Source: Faecalicatena fissicatena
GTDB taxonomy: Bacteria; Bacillota; Clostridia; Lachnospirales; Lachnospiraceae
Direction of reading: 5' to 3'
Length of the DNA stretch: 44,073 nucleotides
Assembly: GCA_001028025.1 (NCBI GenBank)
Contig: LDAQ01000085.1
Span: 1-44,073, forward strand
Below the pieces are notes generated by a model that worked only from the letters and a program-made list of their open reading frames with translations, ran no database searches and was not told where the DNA came from. This document shows, in pieces, positions 43,710 to 44,073 of the stretch. A program made the position numbers and the translations under genes. Position 1 is the first letter of the stretch; each line of letters begins with the position of its first letter.

Positions 43710-43975
43710 AGAATACTTTATATTATTATTGTTATCTCATGTTATTGGGGATTTTTAAGGATAATAATGCCAGAAGGTTCATTGGAACAATAGAACGTAT
43801 CATTATGTTGATTTTCTTATCCATAGGGCAGTATTCAGCAATAGGGCTGGTTCTGACAGCCAAGTCGATTGCAAGATACGATAAGATTGCGAAGGAACCG
43901 GAATTTGCGGAGTATTACCTATTGGGAACCTTATTAAGTACCTTGGCTGTGGTGATCACTTCTTTTATCATTTAA
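43699..43975 (+). pseudogene. DUF3307 membrane protein gene with internal deletion
   Basis: From ATG 43699, overlapping the SatD stop by 11 nt, the frame reads MIFREYFILLLLSHVIGDF and then stops at 43756-43758. That is the characteristic DUF3307 N-terminus. In another frame, from about 43740, RRFIGTIERIIMLIFLSIGQ, then YSAIGLVLTAKSIARYDK and a C-terminal helix to 43975 match the family's C-terminal end. The middle, roughly 130-150 residues in an ordinary family member, is missing and the two ends are out of frame. The C-terminal frame has an ATG at 43739 but no clear ribosome binding site. Confidence 0.75.
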
Positions 43976-43996
43976 TTAACTTAACTTTACATATGT

Positions 43997-44057
43997 AAAC
44001 ACTCTTGCGTGATCAATGTCTTATTGGCATTTAAGGATTTATGCAGGGGTGTTTTTT
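43997..44057 (+). terminator. Long hairpin terminator after the satD/DUF3307 unit
   Basis: AAACACTCTTGC (43997-44008) pairs with GCAGGGGTGTTT (44043-44054) with two G-T pairs, followed by TTT. The 34-nt loop region may fold further. It ends the transcript. Confidence 0.6.
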
Positions 44058-44073
44058 ATGATACAGGACATTC

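Noticed and set aside
44058..44073. Possible start of another gene (ATG at 44058)
   Set aside because: The ATG lies at the end of the terminator T-run and only five codons are visible, so it cannot be supported.

Overview
The window looks like a chromosome segment from a Gram-positive gut anaerobe of the Lachnospiraceae (Clostridium cluster XIVa). Supporting signs are moderate GC with AGGAGG ribosome binding sites, a YesM/YesN-type two-component system beside an ABC sugar importer without its own ATPase, Asn/Gly-rich cell-wall proteins ending in an IKTGD sorting signal, a KtrAB potassium system, and a SatD/DUF3307 pair. No tRNA, rRNA, CRISPR array or phage module was seen.

Layout. 0.2-1.6 kb: AAA ATPase with a DUF234-type tail (minus). 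1.8-4.3 kb: Gfo/Idh/MocA oxidoreductase (minus), divergent from an AraC-type regulator. 4.4-10.8 kb: two ABC permeases, a YesM-like histidine kinase, a YesN-like response regulator and a lipoprotein sugar-binding protein. 11.0-15.5 kb: a small zinc-ribbon protein, a second AraC regulator (minus), and a divergent operon of a URO-D-like protein and a GH3 glycosidase. 15.9-39.7 kb: a tandem array of five related giant wall-anchored enzymes of about 1,500-1,700 residues. Four are intact. The second is decayed and is preceded by an Rpn/PD-(D/E)XK transposase-like gene and a broken toxin-antitoxin pair. 39.9-44.1 kb: KtrB, KtrA, a SpoU RNA methyltransferase, SatD and a DUF3307 gene with an internal deletion.

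The region from about 1.8 to 39.7 kb reads as one glycan-utilisation locus. The surface enzymes carry an N-terminal LGNGD/FYISKGDFW module resembling DUF5703/GH95-type glycosidases. That module is interrupted by two or three F5/8C (CBM32-like) domains, and is followed by an (alpha/alpha)6-type catalytic domain, FIVAR-like helical stalks and a sorting signal. Products would be imported by the ABC system and processed inside by GH3, the oxidoreductase and possibly the URO-D-like protein. The substrate cannot be read from the sequence.

Regulation is unusually legible. Five promoters (permeases, binding protein, enzyme copies 3, 4 and 5) share a direct-repeat box whose second half lies exactly 37 nt upstream of the -10 hexamer, which is the arrangement expected for the YesN-like regulator. 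Two other promoters (URO-D/GH3 operon and enzyme copy 1) share a different gap-free ~80-bp element next to the second AraC gene. Copies 3 and 4 also have a terminator hairpin about 17 nt after the predicted transcription start, followed by a conserved micro-ORF before the enzyme gene.
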